In this document: positions 53,028 through 62,278 of the stretch, piece by piece
How positions within the stretch are numbered: the first letter of the stretch is position 1
Layout: each line of letters starts with the position of its first letter
Assembly (NCBI RefSeq): GCF_001189845.1
Contig: NZ_LFLZ01000002.1
Span: 1-64,000, forward strand
DNA: 64,000 nucleotides
From: Bradyrhizobium tropiciagri
GTDB taxonomy: Bacteria; Pseudomonadota; Alphaproteobacteria; Rhizobiales; Xanthobacteraceae
Reading direction: 5' to 3'
Program-made: the position numbers and the translations under genes
Notes under the pieces: model-generated
What the model saw: only the letters and a program-made list of their open reading frames with translations
Databases searched by the model: none
Told to the model about the DNA's origin: nothing

Positions 53028-54122
53028 ATGACCACAAGGCGTGATTTCCTGAAGGCGGCAGCGACGGCGGCAGCAGGTATCGTGTTCTGCGGCTGCGGGC
53101 TCGTCCACAACGCGAATGCACAGCCGTCGCGGCAGAAGTTGCCGGTCAGCGTCGACGGTAAGCGCGTCAAGACGATCGACATTCACTCGCATTGCCACTT
53201 TCGCGAGGCGGGCGCCCTGCTCGGCGCCGATGCCGGAAAATATCAACTGCCGCCGGTCAACGGCGCCACGGAGGCCTTCATCGAGATCGACAAGCGCCTG
53301 GCTGCGATGGACGCACAGGCCGTCGATATGGAGGTACTCTCGATCAACCCGTTCTGGTACGACCGCGATCGCGACCTGGCCGGGAAGATCGTGAAGATCC
53401 AGAATGAAAAGCTCGCCGAACTCTGTGCCTCGAAGCCCGACCGGTTTGCAGCTTTCGCCTCGCTGACATTGCAGGCCCCTGACCTTGCGGTGCAGGAGCT
53501 GGAGACAGCCGTGAAGAAGCAGGGGCTGAAGGGCGCGGCGATCGGCGGTGTCGTCGATGGCGTCGAATTCTCCGATCCCAAGTTCCATCCAGTGTGGGCC
53601 AAGGCCGAGGAACTCGGCGTCCCCCTGTTCATCCATCCGCAGGGCGTTCCCGAGCTCGGCAAGCGGCTCTCCGGCAATGGCTGGCTTGGCAACACGATCG
53701 GCAATCCGCTCGAGACCGCGATCGCGCTCTCGCATTTGATCTTCGAGGGGACGCTCGATCGCTTCCCCGGATTGAAGGTCATCGCCGCGCATGGCGGCGG
53801 CTACCTGCCCTCCTATGCCGATCGCTCGGACCATCCCTGCCTAGTCGGACCGAAGGGATGCAATCCGGAGATCAAGCTCCAGAAGGCGCCGACCGAATAT
53901 CTCAAGCAGATCTACTTCGACTCCCTGATCTTCACGCCGGAGGCGATCCGGCACCTCGCCGCCCAGGTCGGCGCCGGGCAGATCGTGCTGGGAAGCGACT
54001 ATCCCTATCCATGGCAACTGGCGCCAGTCGACCACATCTTCGCCTGCGCGTCGCTGGGCGACGACGACAAGGCGAACATTCTCGGCCGGACCGCAGCGAA
54101 GCTGCTCGGCGTTACCGCGTGA
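53028..54122 (+). CDS. Amidohydrolase (ACMSD/PF04909-like), Tat-exported
   Basis: The product is 364 residues. A Tat motif (TRRDFLKAAATAAAGIVFCG) precedes TIDIHSHCHFREAG with the metal-binding H-x-H. Later PLFIHPQGVPEL, VIAAHGGGYLPSYA and VLGSDYPYPWQL provide the remaining His and Asp of the TIM-barrel metal site. Related enzymes hydrolyse or decarboxylate aromatic and cyclic acids; here export to the periplasm is predicted. The cysteines near the signal end (FCGCGLV) could also be a lipobox. It may act on a substrate of the adjacent, now broken, Bug receptor. Confidence 0.82.
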   Translation: MTTRRDFLKAAATAAAGIVFCGCGLVHNANAQPSRQKLPVSVDGKRVKTIDIHSHCHFREAGALLGADAGKYQLPPVNGATEAFIEIDKRLAAMDAQAVDMEVLSINPFWYDRDRDLAGKIVKIQNEKLAELCASKPDRFAAFASLTLQAPDLAVQELETAVKKQGLKGAAIGGVVDGVEFSDPKFHPVWAKAEELGVPLFIHPQGVPELGKRLSGNGWLGNTIGNPLETAIALSHLIFEGTLDRFPGLKVIAAHGGGYLPSYADRSDHPCLVGPKGCNPEIKLQKAPTEYLKQIYFDSLIFTPEAIRHLAAQVGAGQIVLGSDYPYPWQLAPVDHIFACASLGDDDKANILGRTAAKLLGVTA

Positions 54123-54194
54123 GGATCGCAGCGGACCATTGGACCATCTGAATTGCCGCTGTCGCACCCTGATGCGCGACGACGGCATCAACGA

Positions 54195-54464
54195 TCAGTT
54201 GGCCTTCACCGTCCGCATCTCATTGCGCGGCAAAGCGGTGGGCGCCGGCTGCGCGACCCTGGGCGGCGGGCTGGCGTCGGCGGCGTCGGTTCCGACGAAC
54301 TCGGCCTGTGCCGCGTCCGATATCCATTTGACCGCAGCCGGGTGACTGACCAGCATCCCGATCAAGGCAACGATCACGAGCACGGGCAACGCGATCAGCT
54401 TGATGCTGAAGCTCTTGTAGTTGCTTTCCGGGTCCTGACGTCGGTTGTCGAAAGAGCCCTGCAT
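54195..54464 (-). CDS. Small single-pass membrane protein
   Basis: The product is 89 residues from ATG 54464, chosen because GGAGGA lies at 54470-54475. The polar N-terminus (MQGSFDNRRQDPESNYKSFS) is followed by one membrane helix (LIALPVLVIVALIGMLVSHP) and a short periplasmic tail. Function is unknown. A CRP-type site lies 66 bp upstream, next to a Crp/Fnr regulator gene. Confidence 0.65.
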   Translation of the reverse strand: MQGSFDNRRQDPESNYKSFSIKLIALPVLVIVALIGMLVSHPAAVKWISDAAQAEFVGTDAADASPPPRVAQPAPTALPRNEMRTVKAN

Positions 54465-54529
54465 GGATTCCTCCACAGTGCGGACGTGATCCGCCCGGGG
54501 CTCACTTACCGCAGGGCACGCAAGGCTGA

Positions 54530-54545
54530 TGTGAATGATTTCACA
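54530..54545. promoter_or_regulatory. CRP/FNR-type binding site
   Basis: TGTGAATGATTTCACA is a perfect TGTGA-N6-TCACA palindrome. It lies 66 bp upstream of the small membrane protein start at 54464 and 57 bp beyond the stop of the Crp/Fnr gene. It fits activation or repression of the membrane-protein gene by this regulator. Confidence 0.7.
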
Positions 54546-54601
54546 CGCTTTGTCCGGTTCACCGTTTCGTGAAGTGCAGACTGGACGAGCGGCCGGCGCG
54601 G

Positions 54602-55339
54602 CTACTCGCCGTCATCAGCCCCGGCGTCAACCAGCGCCTGAAGCGACTCGGGCTTCAGTACCACGATCGCGCCATGCTCGAGCCTCACCCAGCCGCGTGT
54701 CGCCCAGGCGCGGAGCTGCTTGTTGATGCTCTCGCGGGTCATGCCAACCATCTCGCTGATCTCCTGCTGGGTGATCGAGATGGTGCGCCCCTGCGGCTTG
54801 TGCTTGTCGCTGAGGCGCAGCAGCGCACTGGCCAGCCGGCCCGGCAAGTCCTGCAGGATCACTTGCTCGACCTGGTCGCTGGTCCAGCGCAACCGCGCGC
54901 ACAGCAGCTCGATGAACTTCATCGCAAGCGTCGGCTGGCTGCGCACGAACGGAATGAACTCGCGCCGGTCGATAACGAACAGCTCGCAATTGGTATTGGC
55001 GGTGGCGTCTGCCGTCCGCGACAAACCGTCGAGTAGCGCGATCTCGCCGAAGATCTCGCCTGCCTCGATCAGGTTCAGAATGGCGTTGCGGCCATCGGGC
55101 GACGAGATGCTGATCTTCACCGTGCCCGAGATCACCGCAATCAGGCTGGTGCCCGGATCACCCTTCGAGAAGATCGTCGTCCCGCGCTTCAGCGTGATGT
55201 GCTTGGCATAGCGGCAGAGCTGATCGAATGCCTCGGGCTCAAGATCGGCGAAATAGGGATGCTTGCGCAGCACCGATAGTTTGTTGTTCGAAAACAACGG
55301 CGCGCCGGCAGTTCGTTCAATGGGCGGCGCACCGGTCAT
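54602..55339 (-). CDS. Crp/Fnr family transcriptional regulator
   Basis: The product is 245 residues from ATG 55339 (MTGAPPIERTAGAPLFSNNK). The N-terminal cyclic-nucleotide-binding fold reads RGTTIFSKGDPGTSLIAVIS, then the phosphate-binding-like GEIFGEIALLDGLSRTADAT. A dimerisation helix follows, then a winged helix with ITQQEISEMVGMTRESINKQ; the R-E pair in the recognition helix suits TGTGA half sites. There are no N-terminal FNR cysteines, so it is not an oxygen-sensing FNR. Nucleotide binding is plausible but not certain. Confidence 0.88.
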   Translation of the reverse strand: MTGAPPIERTAGAPLFSNNKLSVLRKHPYFADLEPEAFDQLCRYAKHITLKRGTTIFSKGDPGTSLIAVISGTVKISISSPDGRNAILNLIEAGEIFGEIALLDGLSRTADATANTNCELFVIDRREFIPFVRSQPTLAMKFIELLCARLRWTSDQVEQVILQDLPGRLASALLRLSDKHKPQGRTISITQQEISEMVGMTRESINKQLRAWATRGWVRLEHGAIVVLKPESLQALVDAGADDGE

Positions 55340-55629
55340 CGTGATCCAGACTGATTGTGTTGCGTTTAATCGGCGCGCCAGCAGCGCGACACCGACAGAG
55401 CCATCGATCAATGAAAGCGGAAACGAGTATAGCCCCGCCGCGGGCCTACAGCAACAAAAGGTCCGATCCGCCGGCAGCGGGCTGGAAGGCATCCAAGCTA
55501 CAATTTGGAATAAATACGTGCCTATGCAACGCTCAATTGCAAGCAGCGGCTGCCCGTGATCCGGAATATCCGGTCCAGCGATGATCTCGCCTGGCAAAAC
55601 CCGTCTGTCCGAGGGTCAGTGCCGCAAAC
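55340..55629. other. Intergenic stretch upstream of the Crp/Fnr gene
   Basis: No gene is supported on either strand. It should contain the promoter of the Crp/Fnr gene. No clear palindrome was found. Confidence 0.35.
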
Positions 55630-56469
55630 TCACAACAGCTTGCCGTCTGGGCCAAAGAACGCGTGCGGCCCGTCAAACCGACCGATGGGGACCTGGTGCG
55701 TCACCAACTGTCCAAAATCCTGCCCGGGAAACCACGCGTGCAAGTGAAATGCAGGGGGTTCCACCTTGAACGACGGTACGCGGAGCTGCCCGAGGTCCAG
55801 ATCGACCGCATGGTTCGGCGCGGGGCAAATTGTCACGGGAAGCCCCGCGAAGGTGGTCAGCATCGCACGGTGGACGTGCCCGCACGCGATCAGCCGCACA
55901 CGCGGGTGACGCTTGACGATTCCCGCCAGCTCGTCGGCATTGAAGAGGTCTTGCCGGTCCATGTGCCAGATGCCGCCCTTGAATGGCGGGTGATGCAGGA
56001 AGAGCAGCGCCGGCCGGTCGACTGCGGCCGCCAGCGCCTCGTCCAGCCATTGCAGCGTGGACGCTTCGAGCATGCCGTGAGGCTTACCGGCAACGCTTGA
56101 ATCGAGCAGCAGGAGATCGAGACCATTGACCTCGATCTTCTGGTCAAGCGGGCCTGTGGCGCGAACATAGGGCGCGGCCGGAAACGCTTCGCGCATCCAC
56201 TCCCGCGAGTCGTGATTACCGGGAATGCCGGCAAACGGCAGCCGCAGCGGCGCGAGCAATCGCTTGAGATAATCGTATTCCTCGACCGACGGCGTATCGA
56301 CAAGGTCGCCCGAGATGACAACGAAATCGGGCGCCGGCTCGAACGCGTTGAGTTCAGCCACGCAGCGCTCGAGCGCCTTGGCGGTATCGACCCGGCCGTA
56401 AGCCAACATTCCCGGCGGCTTGATGTGAAGGTCGGATATCTGGGCGATGAGAACAGGTTTCGACGGCAT
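55630..56469 (-). CDS. Metallophosphoesterase (CpdA-like)
   Basis: This 279-residue calcineurin-like phosphoesterase has VLIAQISDLHIKPPG (D-x-H), DFVVISGDLVDTPS (GD), FAGIPGNHDSREW (GNHD), LLFLHHPPFKG and LIACGHVHRAM (GH-x-H), all five metal-binding blocks. Closest in style to 3',5'-cAMP or glycerophosphodiester phosphodiesterases. It is the last gene of the Pot-type ABC operon (10 bp after the ATPase gene), suggesting it hydrolyses an imported phosphodiester. There is no signal peptide, so it is cytoplasmic. Confidence 0.85.
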   Translation of the reverse strand: MPSKPVLIAQISDLHIKPPGMLAYGRVDTAKALERCVAELNAFEPAPDFVVISGDLVDTPSVEEYDYLKRLLAPLRLPFAGIPGNHDSREWMREAFPAAPYVRATGPLDQKIEVNGLDLLLLDSSVAGKPHGMLEASTLQWLDEALAAAVDRPALLFLHHPPFKGGIWHMDRQDLFNADELAGIVKRHPRVRLIACGHVHRAMLTTFAGLPVTICPAPNHAVDLDLGQLRVPSFKVEPPAFHLHAWFPGQDFGQLVTHQVPIGRFDGPHAFFGPDGKLL

Positions 56470-56478
56470 CGATGGATC

Positions 56479-57537
56479 TCAGGGTTCGGAAGGCAGAAGA
56501 CGAAGCGCGTCGGCCGCGATCGAAAGCCCTACTCGATCGCCGACCTTGGCCTGGATCGTGTTGGGCGCGTCGACGTTGAGCGGCTTGCTCGATGCACCGC
56601 TCACGACAATCCGCTGCCGGTCGCCGATGAAGCTGATGGAATCGACGACGCCCGAGAGCGCCTCCGTCCCGGCGTTCGTCACGCGAATGGTTTCGGGGCG
56701 GATCATGACGGTCACGTTCGCGGTCGTCGCAGCGCCCTCGATCGGCAATCGCCCGCCGGGCAGGATCAACATGCCGTTCTCGATCGGAGCTTCCACGATA
56801 TTCGCCGCTCCGATGAATTCGGCCACAAAGCGATCCTTCGGTGCGAAGTAGACCTCGCGTGGTGCGCCGATCTGGGCGATCGCACCTTTCCGCATCACCA
56901 CGATGCGGTCGCCCAATTCCATGGCTTCGGCCTGATCATGCGTGACGTAGATCGTCGTAATGCCGAGTGCTCGCAACAACCGGTTAAGCTCACTCCGCAG
57001 CCGGTCCCGCAAGGCGGCATCAAGCGCGGTCAACGGCTCATCAAGCAGCAGTATTCCGGGCCGGATCGCGACCGCGCGCGCCAATGCGACGCGCTGCCGC
57101 TGGCCGCCCGAAAGTTGGTCGATACGGCGGTTCTCCAAGCCAATGATGTTCGTCAGAGCCACCAGTTCGGCGACGCGCGCGGCCTGCTCGTCCCTGGCAA
57201 CGCCGCGGATCTTCAGCCCGTAGGCGATATTGTCCGCCACCGTCATGTTGGGGAACAAAGCGTAGGACTGAAACACCATCCCGACATTACGCCGTTCGAT
57301 CGGGACCGAGGTCATATCCTTGCCGTCGAACAGCACCTTGCCGCCGGCGTCCGGCAGCTCGAGGCCGGCGATGATCCGCAGCATGGTGGTCTTGCCGCAC
57401 CCGGACGGCCCGAGCAGCACCAGCGTCTCGCCGCGCGCAATGTCGAGGGTCGCGGGATCAAGCGCGCGCGTGCCGTCGGCAAAGGTCTTGCCGCACGCCT
57501 CGATCCGCACCGCTGCACCGTGCCCCGCCGTACTCAT
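56479..57537 (-). CDS. ABC transporter ATPase (PotA/FbpC type)
   Basis: The product is 352 residues. Walker A is LLGPSGCGKTTMLRII, the Q-loop lies in MVFQSYALFPNMTV, the signature is QLSGGQRQRVALARAV, and Walker B is ILLLDEPLTALDAAL with the H-loop in YVTHDQAEAM. A C-terminal TOBE regulatory domain follows (about 240-350). It energises the two permeases encoded upstream; its start overlaps the end of the preceding permease gene. Confidence 0.92.
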   Translation of the reverse strand: MSTAGHGAAVRIEACGKTFADGTRALDPATLDIARGETLVLLGPSGCGKTTMLRIIAGLELPDAGGKVLFDGKDMTSVPIERRNVGMVFQSYALFPNMTVADNIAYGLKIRGVARDEQAARVAELVALTNIIGLENRRIDQLSGGQRQRVALARAVAIRPGILLLDEPLTALDAALRDRLRSELNRLLRALGITTIYVTHDQAEAMELGDRIVVMRKGAIAQIGAPREVYFAPKDRFVAEFIGAANIVEAPIENGMLILPGGRLPIEGAATTANVTVMIRPETIRVTNAGTEALSGVVDSISFIGDRQRIVVSGASSKPLNVDAPNTIQAKVGDRVGLSIAADALRLLPSEP

Positions 57538-58319
57538 CGCTTGTGGTCCCCATCGGCCAGCAGTTGCATCGCAACCAGGAGCGGAATGATCATCACGAAG
57601 AAGATCAGCGTGTAGGCCGAAGCGACTTCGAGCCGCATCGAGGCATAGCTGTCCGCGAGCCCGATCGGCAATGTCTTCGTCAACGGCGTATGCAGCATCC
57701 AGGTCAGGTTGAATTCACCGAGCGACAGCGTGACCACCATCAATGCGCCAGCCAGAATTCCAGGCAGCGCGTTCGGCACGATGACATCGCAGAACCGCCG
57801 CCACGGCGAGGCGCCCAGCGAGGCCGCCCCCTCATCTAGCGTCTTGATATCCACGGTGGCAAACACCGCCATCACCGAGCGCACCATGAACGGCATGGTA
57901 AAGATCACGTGGCCGACCAGGATGAACAGCCAGGAACGGCGGAAGTCGCCAAAGCTCCCATAGGCGAGCAGAAGTGCCAGCGCGATCGCGAGCCCCGGAA
58001 TCGCCAGCGGCAAGGTGATGATCTCCTCGACGATGCGGGCAAGCCGGCCTCCCCGCGCATGCAGCGCATAGGCCGCGGGAACTCCCGCAAACAGCGTGAC
58101 GGCAAGTGTCGCGAAGGCGATCACGAACGAGAGCAGAATGGTGCCGGCGTAGAGCTCCCAGACCTGCGCGACCCATTGCAGCGTCACGCCGGACTGGATG
58201 CCGCGGAAATAATTGACGGTGACGCCGGCGGAGATCGAAAGCCCTGCGGGCACCACCAGGAATGCCGCAACAAGCAGTGTGAAGATGAATTGGCTGGCGA
58301 AGATCAGGCGATCGCGCAT
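57534..58319 (-). CDS. ABC transporter permease (PotC-like)
   Basis: The product is 261 residues with six predicted membrane helices. The EAA-type loop is visible as DEGAASLGASPWRRFCDVIV, the ATPase contact site. It overlaps the ATPase gene by 4 bp and starts 4 bp after the PotB-like gene. It forms the channel with that protein. Confidence 0.88.
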   Translation of the reverse strand: MRDRLIFASQFIFTLLVAAFLVVPAGLSISAGVTVNYFRGIQSGVTLQWVAQVWELYAGTILLSFVIAFATLAVTLFAGVPAAYALHARGGRLARIVEEIITLPLAIPGLAIALALLLAYGSFGDFRRSWLFILVGHVIFTMPFMVRSVMAVFATVDIKTLDEGAASLGASPWRRFCDVIVPNALPGILAGALMVVTLSLGEFNLTWMLHTPLTKTLPIGLADSYASMRLEVASAYTLIFFVMIIPLLVAMQLLADGDHKR

Positions 58320-58322
58320 GCT

Positions 58323-59138
58323 TCACCCGGCCGCCGCGACCGCGCTGCCGCTGAACGTGCGGGCGAGTGCCAGGATGAGCCAGGTGATCAGGCCGAGCCC
58401 CACCGACAGCGCGGCTGATGTCGCGAAATTGGCGGCCAGCGTGAACTCGGTGTAGATCAGCATCGGCAGCACGTCGATGTTCGTCGCCAGCGTGAAGGCG
58501 GTCCCGAAGGCCCCCATCGCGGTCGCAAATGCGATCGCTCCGGACGCAACGAAAGCCGGCGCCAGGGCCGGCAGCACGACGTCACGCTGGACCGCCCAGG
58601 GGCTGGCGCCGAGCGAACGCGCCGCTTCCTCCAGACCGACATCGAGCTTCTGCACGGCCGCCATGATCGTGAGGATCACGCGCGGGATCGAGAAGTAGAG
58701 ATAGCCCAGGAAGAGCCCGTAGATCGAATAGGCGAACACGAACTTTTCGCCGAAGATCCGGTTCGACAGATCGCCGATCAGCCCTTGGCGTCCGGCCAAC
58801 AGGATGATCATGAAGCCGACCACCACGCCTGGAAAGGCCAGCGGAAAGGTCAGCATCGCGATCAGCACGGTCCGCCCGGGGAAGCGGTGCCGCTGCAGGA
58901 ACATTCCGGCAATCGTCGCCACGATCAACGTGACGACCGTGGTTGCCGCCGCCAGCAGCACGGTGTTGAACAGCGTCGCGCGATAGCGGCCTTCGGTCAG
59001 GATGGCGAGATATCCAGCGAGCCCGTGCGGACCTTCAGCGCCCGCAACCACCAGCCGCGCCATCGGCAACAGGAAGAATGCCGTGGTCACGACCGCAAGC
59101 GGCAGCAGGCAGAGCCAAACGAAAGACTTTTGCGACAT
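58323..59138 (-). CDS. ABC transporter permease (PotB-like)
   Basis: The product is 271 residues from ATG 59138 (MSQKSFVWLCLLPLAVVTTA). It has six membrane helices and the EAA loop LEEAARSLGASPWAVQRDVV. Upstream in-frame sequence is not coding-like. It pairs with the PotC-like protein. Confidence 0.88.
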   Translation of the reverse strand: MSQKSFVWLCLLPLAVVTTAFFLLPMARLVVAGAEGPHGLAGYLAILTEGRYRATLFNTVLLAAATTVVTLIVATIAGMFLQRHRFPGRTVLIAMLTFPLAFPGVVVGFMIILLAGRQGLIGDLSNRIFGEKFVFAYSIYGLFLGYLYFSIPRVILTIMAAVQKLDVGLEEAARSLGASPWAVQRDVVLPALAPAFVASGAIAFATAMGAFGTAFTLATNIDVLPMLIYTEFTLAANFATSAALSVGLGLITWLILALARTFSGSAVAAAG

Positions 59139-59175
59139 CGGAAGAATGGTGCCCCGCGAAAGGCACCATATTGCC

Positions 59176-60182
59176 TCAGCGAACCTCGGCGAGATAGCGG
59201 TCGACGACGGCTTTTTGCACGTTTTCCATCTCACCCCAGTCGACGCTCTTGGCGCGGGCATAGTCGCTGTCGGGGAGGAATTTGCCCTTCACGGACGCCG
59301 GCAGCTCGATCGGGCGGGCCGGACGCAGATAGGCATTGGTCCAGATCGCCTGCCCTTTGTCGGACAAGAGATAGTCCATCACCTTCTTGGCCTTCTCCTT
59401 GTCGGGCGCGTTCTTCACGAGACCGACGACATAGGGAAACACCACCGAACCTTCGCATGGGATCACAAACTCGAAGTTGCCCTTCTCGGAGTATTTCGCG
59501 CGGTAGGCGTTGAAGTCGTAGTCGAACAGGATCGGCATCTCACCGGAGACGACGCGGGCATACGACGTCTGCTTGGGCACGATCGGATCGTTCTTGCGCA
59601 ATTCCTTGAAGAAGCTGATCGCCGGATCGAAATTGGTGGACGAGCCGCCCAGCGCCAGATTGACGGCGACCGCGCCGACATAGCCGACAGCTGCGGAGGA
59701 CGGGTCGAGATAGCCGACCATGCCCTTGTAGTCGGGCTTCAGCAGGTCCTTCCAGCAGGCCGGCACCGGCTTGCCACCGAGTGCATCCTTGTTGACGAAC
59801 AGGCCGAGCGTGCCGGAGTGGATCGTGGTCCAATAGCCGTCCGGATCCTTGAGGCCTGCAGGGACCTGATCCCAGTGCGCCGGCTTGTAAGGCTCGAGCG
59901 CGTCCTGCGCTTTGGCCTTCATGCCGAAGGTCACGCCGAAATAGCCGATATCGCCAACCGGATTGCTCTTCTCGGCCAGGATCTGGGCCAGAGCCTGGCC
60001 GGAATTCTTGTTGTCATGCGGGATATCGTAGTTGAGGTCCGCCTTGATCGCCTTCAGCATCGAGGCCCAGTCAGCCCATTCCGGCGGGCAATTGTAGCAG
60101 ATCACGTCGGCTGCCTTGGCGGATTGCCACGCGCGATCAGTGTCAGCGCCAGCAACGCAAGGACAAGGCGGACGGTCTTCAT
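59176..60182 (-). pseudogene. Periplasmic solute-binding protein (PotD/Fe-type), frameshift in the signal peptide
   Basis: The mature part is intact: ICYNCPPEWADWASMLKAIK, EKSNPVGDIGYFGVTFGMKA, LLKPDYKGMVGYLDPSSAAV and PYVVGLVKNAPDKEKAKKVM. The signal peptide is in another frame: ATG 60182 after GGAG reads MKTVRLVLALLALTLIARGN and stops shortly after. A one-base shift near 60,110 joins KAADVICYNCPPEW. As sequenced, translation would have to begin at GTG 60105 without a signal. The gene heads the ABC operon, so the whole importer depends on it. Confidence 0.72.
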
Positions 60183-60377
60183 GGGAGGCTCCGGTCTGGG
60201 AGAGGATGCAATGGGGATTTCAACATCAACCGCGCGACCAAGTATAGGCCGCGTATGAACGTTTTGCGACGCGCTTGCTGCCGTGCAGCAAAGCGAGCTC
60301 CCCCAAATGCCGGCCATCGGATGCTCGCGGCAACCCGTCGTTTCGCGCTAGGCTGCCAGGCAAAAGAGGAAGCGCCC

Positions 60378-61529
60378 ATGTATCAGCCGCCCGGCGTCAA
60401 GACATCGTCCGACCTTCCCGTCTCCGATCTGATGAAAGCCTGGGTCCTTGGTGACCCCGACCAGCTCCACCTTTCCGAGAAGCTGACGCCGGTCCCGTCG
60501 CGCGCCGAAGTGCTGGTGCGTATCGACGCGGTTGCGATTTGCGCCACTGATCTGGAAATCATCCATGCCGGCTCGCCGGCAAGCATTGAGGGCGGCCTGC
60601 CCTTCAACAAAAACTTCACGCCGGGTCACGAGTACATGGGCACGGTTGCCGCACTCGGGCCTGACGTCGACGAATTCAGGATCGGTGAACGGGTCAGCGT
60701 CGAAATCCATGCCGGCTGCGGCCAATGCAAGCGCTGCCGCCAGGGCATGTACACGTCCTGTCTCAACTATGGGAAGCCGGAAAAGGGCCACCGCGCCAAC
60801 GGCTTTACGACCGATGGCGGGTTCGCCGAATACGCGGTCAACCATATCAACACGCTGGCGCGCGTCCCCGACACCATGAGCGACGCGGAAGCGACGCTTG
60901 TGGTGACTGCCGGGACATCGATGTATGGCTTGACGGAATTGGGGGGATTGGTGGCCGGCGAGAGCGTCGTGGTGATTGGCCCAGGGCCGATCGGACTTCT
61001 CACAGTAGCTGTGGCCAAGGCGCTTGGCGCAAGCCCGGTCATCCTGACCGGCACGCGCAACAAGCGGCTGGCGATCGGCGGGGAATTGGGGGCCGATCGC
61101 GTCATCAACATCAACGATGAAAACGCCGTTGAGGTCGTGAAGCAACTAACAGGTGGGATTGGCGCCGACTATGTCGTCGAATGTGCCGGCACCGAAGCGA
61201 CACTCAACCAGGCCATTCACATGACCAATCGCGGCGGCAAGATCTGCCTTGCCGCCTTCCCGCACGAGGCCGCGTCGCTGGACATCGCGCATCTCGTGCG
61301 GAACAACATTTACGCCTACGGCATCCGCGGCGAAGGCCGCAGCGCCACGCATCGCGCGATGGAACTGATGGCGGCGAAACGGTTCGATGCGACGAAGATC
61401 CACACGCATACGTTTCCGCTGGCCGACCTGCTGACGGCGCTCAGATATGCGCGGGATCGTGTCGACGACGCGATCAAGGTCGTGGTGACCAATCGCAAGG
61501 CCGACGCGATCGCGCGCGCTGCCGAGTGA
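60378..61529 (+). CDS. Zinc-dependent alcohol dehydrogenase (MDR family)
   Basis: The product is 383 residues from ATG 60378 behind AGAGGAAG. The catalytic zinc region reads AICATDLEIIHAG and TPGHEYMGTVAALG, and the structural zinc loop is CGQCKRCRQGMYTSC. The Rossmann fold has VVVIGPGPIGLLTVAVAKAL, then VILTGTRNKR in the cofactor-specificity region. Similar to threonine/sorbitol-dehydrogenase-type enzymes; substrate unknown. It is divergent from the ABC operon and convergent with livF. Confidence 0.88.
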   Translation: MYQPPGVKTSSDLPVSDLMKAWVLGDPDQLHLSEKLTPVPSRAEVLVRIDAVAICATDLEIIHAGSPASIEGGLPFNKNFTPGHEYMGTVAALGPDVDEFRIGERVSVEIHAGCGQCKRCRQGMYTSCLNYGKPEKGHRANGFTTDGGFAEYAVNHINTLARVPDTMSDAEATLVVTAGTSMYGLTELGGLVAGESVVVIGPGPIGLLTVAVAKALGASPVILTGTRNKRLAIGGELGADRVININDENAVEVVKQLTGGIGADYVVECAGTEATLNQAIHMTNRGGKICLAAFPHEAASLDIAHLVRNNIYAYGIRGEGRSATHRAMELMAAKRFDATKIHTHTFPLADLLTALRYARDRVDDAIKVVVTNRKADAIARAAE

Positions 61530-61569
61530 GTCCGGGGCTGCGCGGACGAGCGCTGCCAGGAAAGCCTGC

Positions 61570-62274
61570 TCACACCGAGCAGTATCGTTCCTTGATCTCC
61601 TCATCGGCCAGCAGCGCTTGCGCCGACGCCTGATGCACCACGGAGCCTTGATCCAGGACATAGGCACGATCGGCGATGCCCAGCGCGAGTTCGACGTTCT
61701 GCTCGACCAGCAGAACCGTTGTTCCCTGTGCCTTCATGCTGCGGAACAGCTCGAACATCTCGTCGACCAGGACGGGCATGATGCCCTCCGAAGGCTCATC
61801 CAGCATGATCAGGTCGGGCTTTGCGATCATCGCCCGCGCGATCGCCAGCATCTGCTGCTCGCCGCCGGACATCGTCACCGCCTCTTGATCCATGCGCTCG
61901 GCCAGCCGCGGGAATATCACGGCAATCTCTTCGAGCAGCTCGGCTTCCCGCTTCTTCGCAGGTGACGCGACCAGGCCCAGTCGAAGATTCTCCCGGACCG
62001 ACAGGCCCTGCACAATGCGACGCTCTTCGGGAACATAGGCCAGGCCCAACGCGAAGCGCACATGCGCCGGCTGACGCAGCAGCTCCTCACCCTTGAAGGT
62101 GACCGAGCCGCGTGTCCGCCCCATCAAGCCCATGATCGATTTCAGCGTCGTCGTCTTGCCGGCTCCATTGCGGCCGATCAGGCAAACGATCTCGCCTTTG
62201 GTCACCTCGAGACCGATGTCCTGCAACGCGTGGCTTGCCCCATACCAGGCATTGAGCTTGCTGACCTGCAGCAT
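61570..62274 (-). CDS. livF: Branched-chain amino acid type ABC ATPase
   Basis: The product is 234 residues from ATG 62274 (MLQVSKLNAWYGASHALQDI). Walker A is LIGRNGAGKTTTLKSIMG, the signature MSGGEQQMLAIARAM, Walker B LIMLDEPSEGIMP, and the D/H loop VLLVEQNVELALG. This is the LivF subgroup. Second ATPase of a Liv-type importer; substrates of this family in Bradyrhizobium include amino acids, amides and aromatic acids. Confidence 0.92.
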   Translation of the reverse strand: MLQVSKLNAWYGASHALQDIGLEVTKGEIVCLIGRNGAGKTTTLKSIMGLMGRTRGSVTFKGEELLRQPAHVRFALGLAYVPEERRIVQGLSVRENLRLGLVASPAKKREAELLEEIAVIFPRLAERMDQEAVTMSGGEQQMLAIARAMIAKPDLIMLDEPSEGIMPVLVDEMFELFRSMKAQGTTVLLVEQNVELALGIADRAYVLDQGSVVHQASAQALLADEEIKERYCSV

Positions 62275-62278
62275 CGCC

